Assembly: GCA_964534175.1 (NCBI GenBank)
Contig: CAZHNS010000002.1
Coordinates: 1-64,000 of the forward strand
DNA: 64,000 bases
Direction of reading: 5' to 3'
Origin: JAFGHJ01 sp964534175
Lineage (GTDB): Bacteria; Hydrothermota; UBA3072
A program made the position numbers and the translations under genes. Of this stretch, positions 42,539 through 51,673 are shown in pieces (positions within the stretch are counted from its first letter, which is position 1; each line of letters starts with the position of its first letter). The notes under the pieces were generated by a model. That model had not been told where the DNA came from. It saw nothing but the letters and a program-made list of their open reading frames with translations, and did not search any database.

Positions 42539-44389
42539 ATGTTGCTAGGAAAAATCCAACATTGTTGCTTGCTCTCTCTTAAGTCAAAAAAGAACATAAT
42601 TAATATGCTATTAATGTTTGCGTTCGTATCTTCTCTTTTTGTCATACGAGGTTTTGCTTCAGAAAAGGATGAAGATGAGCTGGATGCGCGTTTCAGCTGG
42701 ACGATTAGATGGGAAGAAGAGGTAGGCGACAGTAGAATTCAGCAGAAGGGTTCCTGCATAATCCAAATGTCCGGAAAAATTGTAAAATACAAAGAAGACG
42801 AAGAAGAAGATGATAGTGAATTTCTGGTGTACCGTCCAAAAGGAATGAAGGCTTCTTATAAATATAGCAACAAATGGTACAATATCGATCCGGATGATAA
42901 ATGCTATGGAGTTGTCGCCGAAGAAAACGCGATGGGTTCTGTAAAGATCAAAAGTGGTGACGAGGCTACCGGACCCAGCGATGGCGTGTTCGAATTACAG
43001 GCATTGCTCGGTTTTGGAGGTCAGATGAATATGCTACAGTGGCTCGGAAGTATGTCTCCTGACAAAATAATGGATATGGGCAATCAGCCTAACAATGACA
43101 ATTACGTTTTCAAATTACTTGTCCCTTTCAAAACGAAAGTACAGAAGAAAGAAGATTGCTACGAAATCGAATCATCGCTCCCGCGCTCATTCCTATTCCA
43201 GCTGTTAATAGCTGAATATGAAAAGAAGGGTATGTCAGGCTCCTTAACCCATCCGGCTACCGCTCATACCTTCCAGGAATTGGGTTACGGCAGTTGCGGC
43301 GGTGTTACACGCTTTACTCCGAGTGAAGGAAGTTACAATACAACGTCTCAGGTAAGCTGGGACTTCGGTAAAGTTGCCACCTTGCAAATTTCATACTGGG
43401 ACAGAGACTCAAAAGATTGGATCAAGATCGATGACGAACCGGTCGATATCACAGCCGGTGAGAAAGTCAAACTGAAGGCAAAAGTGCTGCCGGAAGACGA
43501 AGACCCAAAGAAAGGTGACTGGGTTATAGATGGTAATAACAACGAGAATTATATTAAAGAATTCAAAGTATCTAAAGATCAAAAAAAATCAGAAGTGATT
43601 CGATTAAAAAAAGAAGATTTACAAAAATCAGAAATCGAGTTTTATTGGTTTAAGGGAGAAAAAGGCAACGTTAAATATTCGACAACAGTCGACGGCAAAG
43701 AGTATTCAAAAGAAGTCGAATTTACAATTCGAAAACCGGAATACGAGGTGAAGTACAAAAACAGTGGAGACAACCACTTTGGTGTTACAACAGGCGGCAA
43801 TCCAAGCCTGCGAGACCAGTGGCCTACCGATAATAGAGTAGATCCGCAATATAAAGGAAAACTGGGTAAGGGAGAAGTGGTAGAAGGATTAGAATACAAT
43901 GGAATTCTTTTTTATTGCGAGTCGGAATCCGATATATCGGGAGAAACTCAATGGGTACAGATAATTGAAAACTGTCAACGTATAGAAGAGTATGATTCTG
44001 CCGGTCAAGCGAGAAAAACACCACCAATAGATGAAAATTGTGAGAAGGGTCTCGATAAGGTCTATCCCTGCGCAAAAAATAATAGTTTTTACGACGCACC
44101 GGCTATACCGACAAACACTCTTCCTGAAAACCGTACATATTTCCGTGTTAGAATGACTTTTGATTTATACCTAATGTTTAAACCGGAAGGCGAAGGAAAC
44201 GAATGGATTCCTCTTAAGAAAATCGATTGGAAGTGGGATGCAGATGTTCAAAAGACTGGAGGAGCTTGGGGGCCGGCAAACGCTCATTCTTTTGTACCCA
44301 AGGACAAAGATATCAAAATAGAGGGAGAAGACCCCACTATTACTGATGCAACAGAATACCCAATATGGAACAAAATAGTAGGAGAATAG
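42539..44389 (+). CDS. Large exported protein closing the SPFH operon
   Basis: AAGGAGG lies 5-6 bases before the ATG. An unusually long basic N-terminus precedes the signal helix MLLMFAFVSSLFVIRGFA; an internal ATG just before the helix at residue 23 is an alternative start. The mature part is beta-rich with Ig-like blocks (VEFTIRKPEYEVKYKNS, LKAKVLPEDEDPKKGDW) and Cys pairs that could be disulphides. No family is recognised. Placement after the SPFH/zinc-ribbon genes suggests the extracellular partner of that membrane assembly. Confidence 0.7.
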   Translation: MLLGKIQHCCLLSLKSKKNIINMLLMFAFVSSLFVIRGFASEKDEDELDARFSWTIRWEEEVGDSRIQQKGSCIIQMSGKIVKYKEDEEEDDSEFLVYRPKGMKASYKYSNKWYNIDPDDKCYGVVAEENAMGSVKIKSGDEATGPSDGVFELQALLGFGGQMNMLQWLGSMSPDKIMDMGNQPNNDNYVFKLLVPFKTKVQKKEDCYEIESSLPRSFLFQLLIAEYEKKGMSGSLTHPATAHTFQELGYGSCGGVTRFTPSEGSYNTTSQVSWDFGKVATLQISYWDRDSKDWIKIDDEPVDITAGEKVKLKAKVLPEDEDPKKGDWVIDGNNNENYIKEFKVSKDQKKSEVIRLKKEDLQKSEIEFYWFKGEKGNVKYSTTVDGKEYSKEVEFTIRKPEYEVKYKNSGDNHFGVTTGGNPSLRDQWPTDNRVDPQYKGKLGKGEVVEGLEYNGILFYCESESDISGETQWVQIIENCQRIEEYDSAGQARKTPPIDENCEKGLDKVYPCAKNNSFYDAPAIPTNTLPENRTYFRVRMTFDLYLMFKPEGEGNEWIPLKKIDWKWDADVQKTGGAWGPANAHSFVPKDKDIKIEGEDPTITDATEYPIWNKIVGE

Positions 44390-44446
44390 AACAGAGTACA
44401 CAGAGTTTTATATTTGTTTTTTGCTAACAGCTGTGTATTAATACCA

Positions 44447-44474
44447 TTGACAAACTTCAAAATATGCTTATCAT
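44447..44474 (+). promoter_or_regulatory. Promoter for the acidic lipoprotein
   Basis: TTGACA (44447-44452), 16-nt spacer, TATCAT (44469-44474). It lies about 32 bp before the start codon. Confidence 0.5.
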
Positions 44475-44505
44475 AAACAAAATCAAGAAAGGGGGTATTG
44501 TTAAC

Positions 44506-44715
44506 ATGAAAAGATTTATACTGATTGGTTGTTTAGTTTTACTATTAGTTTGTTTTGTCGGTTGCGGAAAAGCTCCTGAAGCAGGTGAAACTTCTGAAGA
44601 AACTACTGAAGAAATGTCGGCTGAAGAGGCTGAGGTAACAGACTCCACGGGCGAAGAAGCAGCAGAAGAAGAAGTCCCAGCAGAAGAAGCGCCAGCAGCA
44701 GAAGAAGCCGAATAG
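44506..44715 (+). CDS. Small acidic lipoprotein
   Basis: The start at 44506 follows GGGGG and gives a lipoprotein signal ending CFVGC; the longer frame from 44464 overlaps the promoter and is rejected. The mature 50 residues are nearly all Glu, Ala, Thr and Ser (EEAAEEEVPAEEAPAAEEAE), hence disordered and strongly negative. Similar small acidic lipoproteins occur in many bacteria; the function is unknown. Confidence 0.75.
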   Translation: MKRFILIGCLVLLLVCFVGCGKAPEAGETSEETTEEMSAEEAEVTDSTGEEAAEEEVPAEEAPAAEEAE

Positions 44716-44740
44716 TAACTACTATCAAACAAATAACAAA

Positions 44741-44784
44741 TAAAAGATGACATTACATTGGCTACAATGTGGTGTCATCTTTTA
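44741..44784. terminator. Strong bidirectional hairpin terminator
   Basis: A 12-bp stem TAAAAGATGACA/TGTCATCTTTTA with an inner ACATTG/CAATGT stem and a GCTA loop. A runs precede and T runs follow the stem on each strand, so it can stop transcripts from both sides. Confidence 0.8.
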
Positions 44785-44841
44785 ATTAGTATGGCCCATA
44801 TATGACACCTTTCTATAATAATGAAACAAATTATTTAATAC

Positions 44842-44870
44842 TTGACATTTAATACTGTCATCCATATAAT
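44842..44870 (+). promoter_or_regulatory. Consensus promoter for the beta-barrel gene
   Basis: TTGACA (44842-44847), 17-nt spacer, TATAAT (44865-44870). Confidence 0.8.
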
Positions 44871-44900
44871 ACCTGAAACTTTGGAAAAAAAGGAGGAGTA

Positions 44901-45383
44901 ATGAAAAGAATATTTTTATTGTTAGTAGTCGTACTGGTCGCTCTACCTCTAAGCGCCAGACCAAGATTAGAGTTCTCGCCAAGAGGAACCCTTTATATAA
45001 GCAGTGTAAACTTTGGTATCGGTGGTGATATCATAGTAAACCCAATGAAAAATCTGGGGGTAAGAGTTAACCTTGCTGAAGTGGTTTTTGGAGACAATAC
45101 CGCCTTTTCTCTAAACGCAGGAAATATGTTTAGTTTAAGCAATTTCGATATTCTATATTATACTAATGTTGCGGATATTTTCTCTTACGTTGATATAGTA
45201 TTCGGATTGTATTCAGTGTCTGGAGGAACCACCATTTCGGTTGGAGGAGGCGTCGGACTTGAAAAATACATGAAAAAAGGAAATTATATATTTCTCGAAC
45301 CATCCTTAATCTTCACAGATGGTCCTGCTACTGACGGCGATCTTACTTTTAGAACCTCGTTTGGCTTAAAATTAGGAATCTAA
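44901..45383 (+). CDS. Small outer-membrane beta-barrel-like protein
   Basis: A Sec signal (MKRIFLLLVVVLVALPLSA) is followed by alternating amphipathic strands with Gly and aromatic residues (LYISSVNFGIGGDIIVNP, ILYYTNVADIFSYVDIVFGLY) to a C-terminus ending FGLKLGI, as in small barrel porins. AAGGAGGAG stands before the ATG. No specific family. It is bounded by its own promoter and by a terminator at 45437. Confidence 0.75.
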   Translation: MKRIFLLLVVVLVALPLSARPRLEFSPRGTLYISSVNFGIGGDIIVNPMKNLGVRVNLAEVVFGDNTAFSLNAGNMFSLSNFDILYYTNVADIFSYVDIVFGLYSVSGGTTISVGGGVGLEKYMKKGNYIFLEPSLIFTDGPATDGDLTFRTSFGLKLGI

Positions 45384-45436
45384 TCAAGAGATAAATAAAA
45401 AACAGCTTAGAATTTTCTTTTATTCTTTTCTAATTT

Positions 45437-45469
45437 AAAAACCGCATGAAATGTTCATGCGGTTTTTTT
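45437..45469 (+). terminator. Rho-independent terminator of the beta-barrel gene
   Basis: Stem AAAAACCGCATGAA/TTCATGCGGTTTTT with a 3-nt loop and a T tract, 50 bp after the stop codon. Confidence 0.9.
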
Positions 45470-45492
45470 AATTTTTAATTCAAAATTTACCC

Positions 45493-45521
45493 TTGATTCA
45501 TACATAAAATATCCGTATAAT
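45493..45521 (+). promoter_or_regulatory. Promoter for the DNA-repair pair
   Basis: TTGATT (45493-45498), 17-nt spacer, TATAAT (45516-45521), followed by a GGGGGG ribosome site before ATG 45546. Confidence 0.65.
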
Positions 45522-45545
45522 TTTAGAACATAGGGGGGAATAACA

Positions 45546-46373
45546 ATGAAACTCTTAACTGCTAAAATAGAAAAAGATATCGATAAGAAAATTATTGAAA
45601 ATATAATAAAAAGAAAGTATAATCTTGCAGTTAAAAATATATCAATGATTTTCGAAAAATTATATAAAAAAATCCCCGACAAAAAAAGAATCTCTTACGG
45701 AAGAGTTCATATAATAAAGATACTTTCAAAGTACATCTATGAAAAACTATCCGAAAGCGGCTATGGAAACTTCGATGTAGCCGCCGATTTATACGAGAAT
45801 AGCAAAGATTTTAAAAGTAAAGGCGTCACTCTCGGAATAATTTCTTCCTACGGATTAGAGGACCCAAAAAGGATTTTGCCTTATTTCGTTTCGGCTGCCG
45901 ATTCTCCGGATTTCGACACTAGAGAGATGGCTCAAATGTTTTTCAGGAAAATCATAAAAAAATACCCCCCAACGGCAAAAAAAATCTTACTTAACCTCGT
46001 AAATTCAAGCTATTCCAATATACGCCGATTTGTTGCCGAAACCTTAAGACCGGTTAAAGAGAATAAATGGTTCCATGAAAGACCTGAATACCCTTTATCG
46101 ATACTCAGAAACTTATTCAAGGAAAGCTCTCCGTATCCAAGAACCGCCGTCGGCAACAATCTAAGCGATCTGGCAAAGCAAAATCCCGATTTGGTTTATA
46201 AAATCGCAGGTGAACTTGTTGACAGCGGAAATGAAAATTCATACTGGATTGCATACCGGGCTTGCCGAAATCTAGTCAAAAAAGATAAAAATAAAGTTAT
46301 GAACTTATTAAAAGTCGACGAATATAAATACAAGAACAAAACCTATAAGAGAAGTGCTCGTAAAAGAAGTTAA
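45546..46373 (+). CDS. DNA alkylation repair protein (AlkD/AlkC-like HEAT fold)
   Basis: A 275-residue all-helical protein with the repeat text of AlkC/AlkD glycosylases: REMAQMFFRKIIKKYP, LVNSSYSNIRRFVAETLRP (with the conserved RRFxxE), and NNLSDLAKQNPDLVYKIAGE. This fold removes bulky alkylated bases by non-flipping base excision. Overlaps the radical SAM gene by 20 bases, so the two are coupled. Assignment to the family is good; the base specificity cannot be told. Confidence 0.85.
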   Translation: MKLLTAKIEKDIDKKIIENIIKRKYNLAVKNISMIFEKLYKKIPDKKRISYGRVHIIKILSKYIYEKLSESGYGNFDVAADLYENSKDFKSKGVTLGIISSYGLEDPKRILPYFVSAADSPDFDTREMAQMFFRKIIKKYPPTAKKILLNLVNSSYSNIRRFVAETLRPVKENKWFHERPEYPLSILRNLFKESSPYPRTAVGNNLSDLAKQNPDLVYKIAGELVDSGNENSYWIAYRACRNLVKKDKNKVMNLLKVDEYKYKNKTYKRSARKRS

Positions 46374-47478
46374 AGCAAAATCGATTCTTAGAAAACCCAA
46401 AAAAGTGGATTCGTGGTTTCTGATAAATTACGGAATGAACCTTTACAGAGGATGCACTCATAACTGCGTATACTGTGATGGAAGAAGTGAAGGTTATTAT
46501 GTCGATGGGGAATTCGGTTTCGAGGTAACCGTAAAAATAAACGCAATAGAAGTTCTAAGAAGAGAATTAGACCCGAAAAGAAAAAGAATACCTTTAAAAC
46601 ATTATTTTGTTGGTCTGGTAGGAGGGGTTGGAGACAGTTATCAGCCTCTTGAAAAGAAATATAAATTGACCCGTCAGGTTCTGGAATTATTTCTGATAAA
46701 AAAATTCCCGGTCCACATTCTTACGAAATCCACCCTGATAGAAAGGGATTTAGATATAATTAAAAAGATAAACGAGCAAACCAGAGCAATTGTTTCTTTC
46801 AGTTTTTCTTCCGCAAGTGATGAAATAAGTTCTATTTTTGAACCCGGGGTACCACCTCCAACAGAGCGATTGAGAACCTTATCTAAATTCAAAAAAGAGG
46901 GGATTGCCTGCGGCATGTATTTAATGCCCGTCATTCCTTTTATAACGGATACACCGGAAGTTATGGAAGAAACAATAGAAAAAGCAAAAGAAGCGGAGCT
47001 TGATTTCATAGTATTCGCTGGAATGACTTTAAAAGAAGGAAGACAAAAGCAATATTTTATGAAAACACTAAAAGAAAAATTCCCCGGATTTCTCCCTCAC
47101 TATGAAAACATATACTTAAAGAACAAGTGGGGAGAACCGACAAAAGAATACAACCAGTCGATAAACCAGACATTTAATTTGCTCAGCAAAAAATATAAAA
47201 TTCCGCGGCGCATACCTGCTTATCTTTACAAAGATATACTGGAGGAAAATGATCTTGTAACAGTTATACTAGAACAGCTTGATTATCTGGCAAAACTCGA
47301 AGAAAAACCCTCTCCATACGGCTATGCTGCTCATTCAATATCAAAGTTAAAAGAACCATTATCCGGAATGAAAGATAATTTGCGAAGCATAAAAGGTGTC
47401 GGAAAAGTAACTGAATCTATAATAAAAGAAATATTGAAAACAGGAAGTTCTAAATATTACGAGAAATTGTTAAAGTAA
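46354..47478 (+). CDS. SplB-like radical SAM protein with C-terminal HhH motif
   Basis: The GTG start has an AAGAGA site before it and lies inside the end of the alkylation-repair gene. The SAM-cluster motif is GCTHNCVYC (Cx3Cx2C) and the family (COG1533) is that of spore photoproduct lyase. The C-terminus has a helix-hairpin-helix (LRSIKGVGKVTESIIKEIL), a DNA-binding motif. The gene neighbourhood suggests a second DNA-repair enzyme acting on a lesion recognised with the HEAT protein. The true substrate is unknown. Confidence 0.85.
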   Translation: MLVKEVKAKSILRKPKKVDSWFLINYGMNLYRGCTHNCVYCDGRSEGYYVDGEFGFEVTVKINAIEVLRRELDPKRKRIPLKHYFVGLVGGVGDSYQPLEKKYKLTRQVLELFLIKKFPVHILTKSTLIERDLDIIKKINEQTRAIVSFSFSSASDEISSIFEPGVPPPTERLRTLSKFKKEGIACGMYLMPVIPFITDTPEVMEETIEKAKEAELDFIVFAGMTLKEGRQKQYFMKTLKEKFPGFLPHYENIYLKNKWGEPTKEYNQSINQTFNLLSKKYKIPRRIPAYLYKDILEENDLVTVILEQLDYLAKLEEKPSPYGYAAHSISKLKEPLSGMKDNLRSIKGVGKVTESIIKEILKTGSSKYYEKLLK

Positions 47479-47537
47479 ATTCTAACTGCAGAGACGCAAA
47501 GCCCTGCAAAATTTCCATAAAACTACCAGGAGGTAGA

Positions 47538-48311
47538 ATGCATAAAATTAATCACTTATTTTTTGTTCTCATTTTTCTTGGCCTTTCAAGTGGATGCAAA
47601 AAGAAAGTTGACAATCCAGACGTTTTATTTCAGATATCAACTATTAACGCACTGCTCGAAGGAGTATATGACGGGGAAACTACCTTAAAAGAGTTAAAGC
47701 GACACGGAGATTTAGGTCTCGGTACTTTTAATGCACTTGACGGTGAGATGTTGATGCTTGACAGTAAAATATATCAGATAAAAGTGAATGGAAATGCTTA
47801 CTTGGGCAGCGACTCTTTAAAAACTCCTTTTTCAGTAGTTACTTTTTTCGAGGAGGATACATCGATAATTTTGGATTCTGCCCTTGATTATAAATCGTTA
47901 GAACAATTTCTGGATAACTTTATCCCGACAAAAAACTTGATCTACGCAATCAAAATAGAAGGTCTTTTTAAACATATCCGTACACGAAGCGTACCGGCAC
48001 AGGAAAAACCGTACCCGCCCCTTACTGAAGTCGTAAAAAGCCAATCCGAATTCGAGTTTAGCAACGAAAAAGGAACAATAGTTGGTTTCAGACTTCCCGA
48101 ATATACAAACGGAATAAACGTGCCGAAATATCATTTTCATTTTATCACTGCAGATAAAGAAAGAGGGGGGCATCTGCTTGAGTGCGAGACTAAAAAAATA
48201 AAAATCGGCATAGATTTCACAGATAAACTTTTAGTAATTTTACCCAAAACAAAAGAATTTTATGATGCCGATTTGAATAAGGGGGCAAATCTGGAAAAAG
48301 TCGAAAGATAA
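47538..48311 (+). CDS. alsD: Acetolactate decarboxylase, lipoprotein form
   Basis: Hallmark sequence GDLGLGTFNALDGEMLMLD, and the metal site HFHFITADKERGGH with His199, His201 and His212; Glu70 and Arg150 fit the active site of the Brevibacillus enzyme with a constant offset. The reaction is 2-acetolactate to acetoin. The N-terminus is a lipoprotein signal ending GLSSGC (Cys20), so the enzyme would sit outside the cytoplasm. GGAGG precedes the ATG. No acetolactate synthase is in the window. Exported ALDCs are known in Brevibacillus; a lipidated one is less usual. Confidence 0.9.
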   Translation: MHKINHLFFVLIFLGLSSGCKKKVDNPDVLFQISTINALLEGVYDGETTLKELKRHGDLGLGTFNALDGEMLMLDSKIYQIKVNGNAYLGSDSLKTPFSVVTFFEEDTSIILDSALDYKSLEQFLDNFIPTKNLIYAIKIEGLFKHIRTRSVPAQEKPYPPLTEVVKSQSEFEFSNEKGTIVGFRLPEYTNGINVPKYHFHFITADKERGGHLLECETKKIKIGIDFTDKLLVILPKTKEFYDADLNKGANLEKVER

Positions 48312-48368
48312 ACTTTTCTGAAACTACTTTAAAAATTGTTGGGTCTTATTGAAAAAAAGGGAGGCAGT

Positions 48369-49064
48369 ATGTCAGTATTTAAAAGTATTTTCATGTTTAG
48401 TTTGATGTGTTTATTTGTTATACCCATATTTGCCGAAAGGCCAACAGAAAGTTTATTACCGTCTGATCTAGAAAAATATAGAACAGGTGCTTCCATCGGA
48501 ATAAACGATTTGCCCTGGGATGCCAGCGGCATTTCTTTCCGCTGGTGGAGAGAAAATGGAAGCGGAAGAGAATTAATCATAAATAGGAGCTATATAAGTT
48601 ATTCCAGAAGAGAAAGTACCGAAGAAGATTCTCTGGGAATAGAAATCGAACAAACAACCAGGTCCAAAAGTATAAATATGCCAGACATCACATATATCTT
48701 CCTAAACAGAAAAGATCTCGGAACCGAAGGTATGTATTTTGTAAAAGGCATAGGCATAGGCATAGACTTCCGTATTTCTTATGATGATTCTTATATACCT
48801 GAAAGTGATATTAGCCGAGAATACAAATATTATTTAACGGATTTAACACTTCACTTCCCTATAGGAATAGAACATTTTTTCCTGGAAAAATATTCCAACA
48901 TAAGTTATTCTTTAAGTGCTGATATTTACGGAACTCTTTCTCTTGGTTACAGAAAAGGGCGCACAGAATACCCCGATCCTTACAGAATTAGTGCTTATAA
49001 CGATTGGAATATGCAAACTTCTTTTGGGATTTCTCCTGCTTTCTATCTTAGAGCTTACTTCTAA
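48369..49064 (+). CDS. Exported protein, beta-barrel-like
   Basis: GGGAGG precedes the ATG at 48369; the longer frame from 48336 has no ribosome site. A signal peptide (FKSIFMFSLMCLFVIPIFA) and mature strands with aromatic residues (YSLSADIYGTLSLGYRKG, TSFGISPAFYLRAYF) and a C-terminal Phe fit an outer-membrane barrel. No family is recognised. Confidence 0.7.
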   Translation: MSVFKSIFMFSLMCLFVIPIFAERPTESLLPSDLEKYRTGASIGINDLPWDASGISFRWWRENGSGRELIINRSYISYSRRESTEEDSLGIEIEQTTRSKSINMPDITYIFLNRKDLGTEGMYFVKGIGIGIDFRISYDDSYIPESDISREYKYYLTDLTLHFPIGIEHFFLEKYSNISYSLSADIYGTLSLGYRKGRTEYPDPYRISAYNDWNMQTSFGISPAFYLRAYF

Positions 49065-49232
49065 AAACAAGAAGTTTTTTGCTAAGAAAAAAAGAGCCTA
49101 AAAATTTGGGGATAAAAAAGCTCCCACGAACTACCCTTTTCAAATAAAACAGAATCTTCAACAAACAAATTCTGGAACTAAAATATAATTCTTGAATCAA
49201 AACAGATAAACAACCCCAAAAGGAGGGATAAG

Positions 49233-51536
49233 ATGAAAAGAGTTTTAATTGTAATATTTTTTCTAATAGTAAATTTTCTTTCTGTCTCGATTTACGCTCA
49301 GCTAAAAGAATCCACCAGTGAAAAGGATGCTTCTTCTCCTTATTTTTTAGTTCAGGGAGAATCGGATGTTGAAAGCTTTCCACTCCTCGAAACAACCACT
49401 GAGGTTAATATTGCCGGAGTAATCGCGGAAATAGAATTAACGCAGGTTTATAAGAATGACGGCAAGAAAACTATAGAAGCAGTATACGTTTTCCCTCTGG
49501 GCACAAAATCGGCAATACACGCCATGAGGATGAAAATTGGAGAAAGAATAATAGACGCGGAAATAGAAGAAACGGAAAAAGCCAGGCAAATATACGAAGA
49601 CGCGAAAAACGACGGAAAAGTCGCATCACTTTTAGAACAAAAACGCCCAAATGTTTTCCAGATGAAAGTCGCAAATATCATGCCCGGAGATGAAGTAGAA
49701 GTAATTGTCAAATATACAGAAATGCTTATTCCGGAAAAAGGGATTTATGAATATGTATTCCCAACAGTGGTCGGTCCAAGATTCACAGGAGAACAAAAAG
49801 ATAATGAAGACTGGACAGCCACTCCTTATCTTCACGAAAAGGAACTTCCCCCTTATAAATTTGATATAAAAGTTAATCTAAGAACAGGTATTCCTATATC
49901 AAAGGTTGTCGTGCCCACGCATAATGTTGACATAAAGAAAGAATACGATCAGGCAACAATAACTTTATCAAAAAAAGAAAAATACGGAGGGAATAGAGAT
50001 TTTATTCTCCACTATTCACTCAAAGGAAATAAAATACAAACCGGTCTCCTATTGTATCCCGGCGAGGAAGAAAACTTCTTCCTTCTCATGCTTGAACCAC
50101 CGGACCGAGTAAACACAGATATGGTAACTCCCCGCGAATACCTCTTTGTTGTTGACGTTTCAGGTTCAATGCATGGCTTCCCTCTTGACGTTTCGAAAGC
50201 TCTGATGAAAAAGATAATCGAAGGATTAAGAAAACAGGATTATTTTAACATTCTTTTCTTCGCGGGAGGTTCGGCAGTGCTTTCCCCGGAACCACTCTCT
50301 GCAACAAGTGAGAATAAAAAGAAAGCGATAGAAATGGTTATGTCTCAGACGGGCGGTGGCGGAACGAGATTACTTGATGCTCTAAATAGAATATCCTCTC
50401 TCCCCAAAAAAGAAGGCCTTTCAAGGATTATTGTTGCTGCTACAGACGGGTACATTTCCGTAGAAAAAGAAGCCTTCGATCATATAAGACAAAACCTCGG
50501 AGAAAACAATTTCTTCGCATTTGGCATTGGTTCATCTGTTAACCGCTACCTTATTGAAGGAATGGCTAGAGCGGGGAAAGGCGAACCTTTTGTAGTTATA
50601 AATCAGAACGAAGCTAAAGAAAAAGCCGACAAATTTTTAGATTACGTAAAAAACCCGCTTCTAACCGATATAAAATCTTACCTAAAAGGATTCGATGCAT
50701 ACGATACCGAACCAATCAGCATACCTGATCTCTTTGCCGAAAGACCTCTTGTGCTTTTTGGTAAATATATAAACGCTCGCGGGAGTATAATTGTAACTGG
50801 TAAAACAGCGAACGGCAATTATAAGAAAGAAATAAGTATTAAATCTTCTATGGAAAATAGAGAGAATTCTGCTATCAAATATCTATGGGCAAGGGAGAAA
50901 ATTGCAGAGCTTGACGATTACGCAAAAGTAGGAACAGATGTAAAAGACGAGGTCACCAGACTCGGACTTAAATATCATTTAATGACTCAATATACTTCTT
51001 TCGTAGCTGTGGATAAAATTATACGTGAAACCGGAGAGGTAGTTAGCGTAAAACAGCCCTTGCCACTTCCACAGGGTGTTAGCGATTATGCGGTAGGAGG
51101 ATATCCTTCTGCACCAAGCGGTCTCGGAAGAGGAGGCTTCATGATGAAATCAGCAGAATATGCCTCATCTGCCAAAATGGAAAAAACAAAGCTACCAGCA
51201 AGCCTTACCGAACAAAAGATAAAAGAATCAAACTTCTATATTAGCAAAGCAACAGTAGGGCCGAAAACTAACCTTAAAAAACTGGAAGAGCTTCTCTCAG
51301 GCGAACTTGAGGCAGGATTTGAAACTATCTTAAAAAACTGGAATCTTGAAACTTTAACCCTTTTATTAGAAATAGAAGCAGGCAAAATTAAAAAGTTCGA
51401 AATCAAAAACTACAAAACATCTAAAGGAAAGGCATGCAAAGAATGCATTAAAAAGTCAATAAAAAGGGAATTAAACAACTTAAAGCTGCCGGCAGATATA
51501 AAAGGCACTGTGGAATTAATCGTAAATTATATTTAG
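49233..51536 (+). CDS. VIT and von Willebrand A domain protein
   Basis: Signal peptide, then a VIT (inter-alpha-trypsin-type) domain (about residues 45-165; TEVNIAGVIAEIELTQVYKN ... FPLGTKSAIHAMRMKIGE ... MPGDEVEVIVKYTE) and a vWA domain with a complete MIDAS start DVSGS (Asp308, Ser310, Ser312). The family forms cell-surface or periplasmic adhesion/complex proteins and is common in metabolically diverse bacteria. AGGAGG precedes the ATG. A terminator follows at 51568. Confidence 0.92.
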   Translation: MKRVLIVIFFLIVNFLSVSIYAQLKESTSEKDASSPYFLVQGESDVESFPLLETTTEVNIAGVIAEIELTQVYKNDGKKTIEAVYVFPLGTKSAIHAMRMKIGERIIDAEIEETEKARQIYEDAKNDGKVASLLEQKRPNVFQMKVANIMPGDEVEVIVKYTEMLIPEKGIYEYVFPTVVGPRFTGEQKDNEDWTATPYLHEKELPPYKFDIKVNLRTGIPISKVVVPTHNVDIKKEYDQATITLSKKEKYGGNRDFILHYSLKGNKIQTGLLLYPGEEENFFLLMLEPPDRVNTDMVTPREYLFVVDVSGSMHGFPLDVSKALMKKIIEGLRKQDYFNILFFAGGSAVLSPEPLSATSENKKKAIEMVMSQTGGGGTRLLDALNRISSLPKKEGLSRIIVAATDGYISVEKEAFDHIRQNLGENNFFAFGIGSSVNRYLIEGMARAGKGEPFVVINQNEAKEKADKFLDYVKNPLLTDIKSYLKGFDAYDTEPISIPDLFAERPLVLFGKYINARGSIIVTGKTANGNYKKEISIKSSMENRENSAIKYLWAREKIAELDDYAKVGTDVKDEVTRLGLKYHLMTQYTSFVAVDKIIRETGEVVSVKQPLPLPQGVSDYAVGGYPSAPSGLGRGGFMMKSAEYASSAKMEKTKLPASLTEQKIKESNFYISKATVGPKTNLKKLEELLSGELEAGFETILKNWNLETLTLLLEIEAGKIKKFEIKNYKTSKGKACKECIKKSIKRELNNLKLPADIKGTVELIVNYI

Positions 51537-51567
51537 AAACTCGTAGATTAACAACACTCTCGCTCTT

Positions 51568-51605
51568 AGGCTCTGATAAGCTCACTTATCAGAGCCTTCT
51601 TTTTT
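51568..51605 (+). terminator. Rho-independent terminator after the VIT-vWA gene
   Basis: Stem AGGCTCTGATAAG/CTTATCAGAGCCT with a CTCA loop and a T-rich tail. Confidence 0.9.
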
Positions 51606-51624
51606 AAAAATACCACATATCTCC

Positions 51625-51652
51625 TTGACTATCTTTACTTTGTTAATATAAT
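51625..51652 (+). promoter_or_regulatory. Promoter for metF and following genes
   Basis: TTGACT (51625-51630), 16-nt spacer, TATAAT (51647-51652); the ATG at 51674 gives a leader of about 15 nt with only a weak purine site. Confidence 0.65.
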
Positions 51653-51673
51653 CAGGTAAATGGGTCAAATAAT

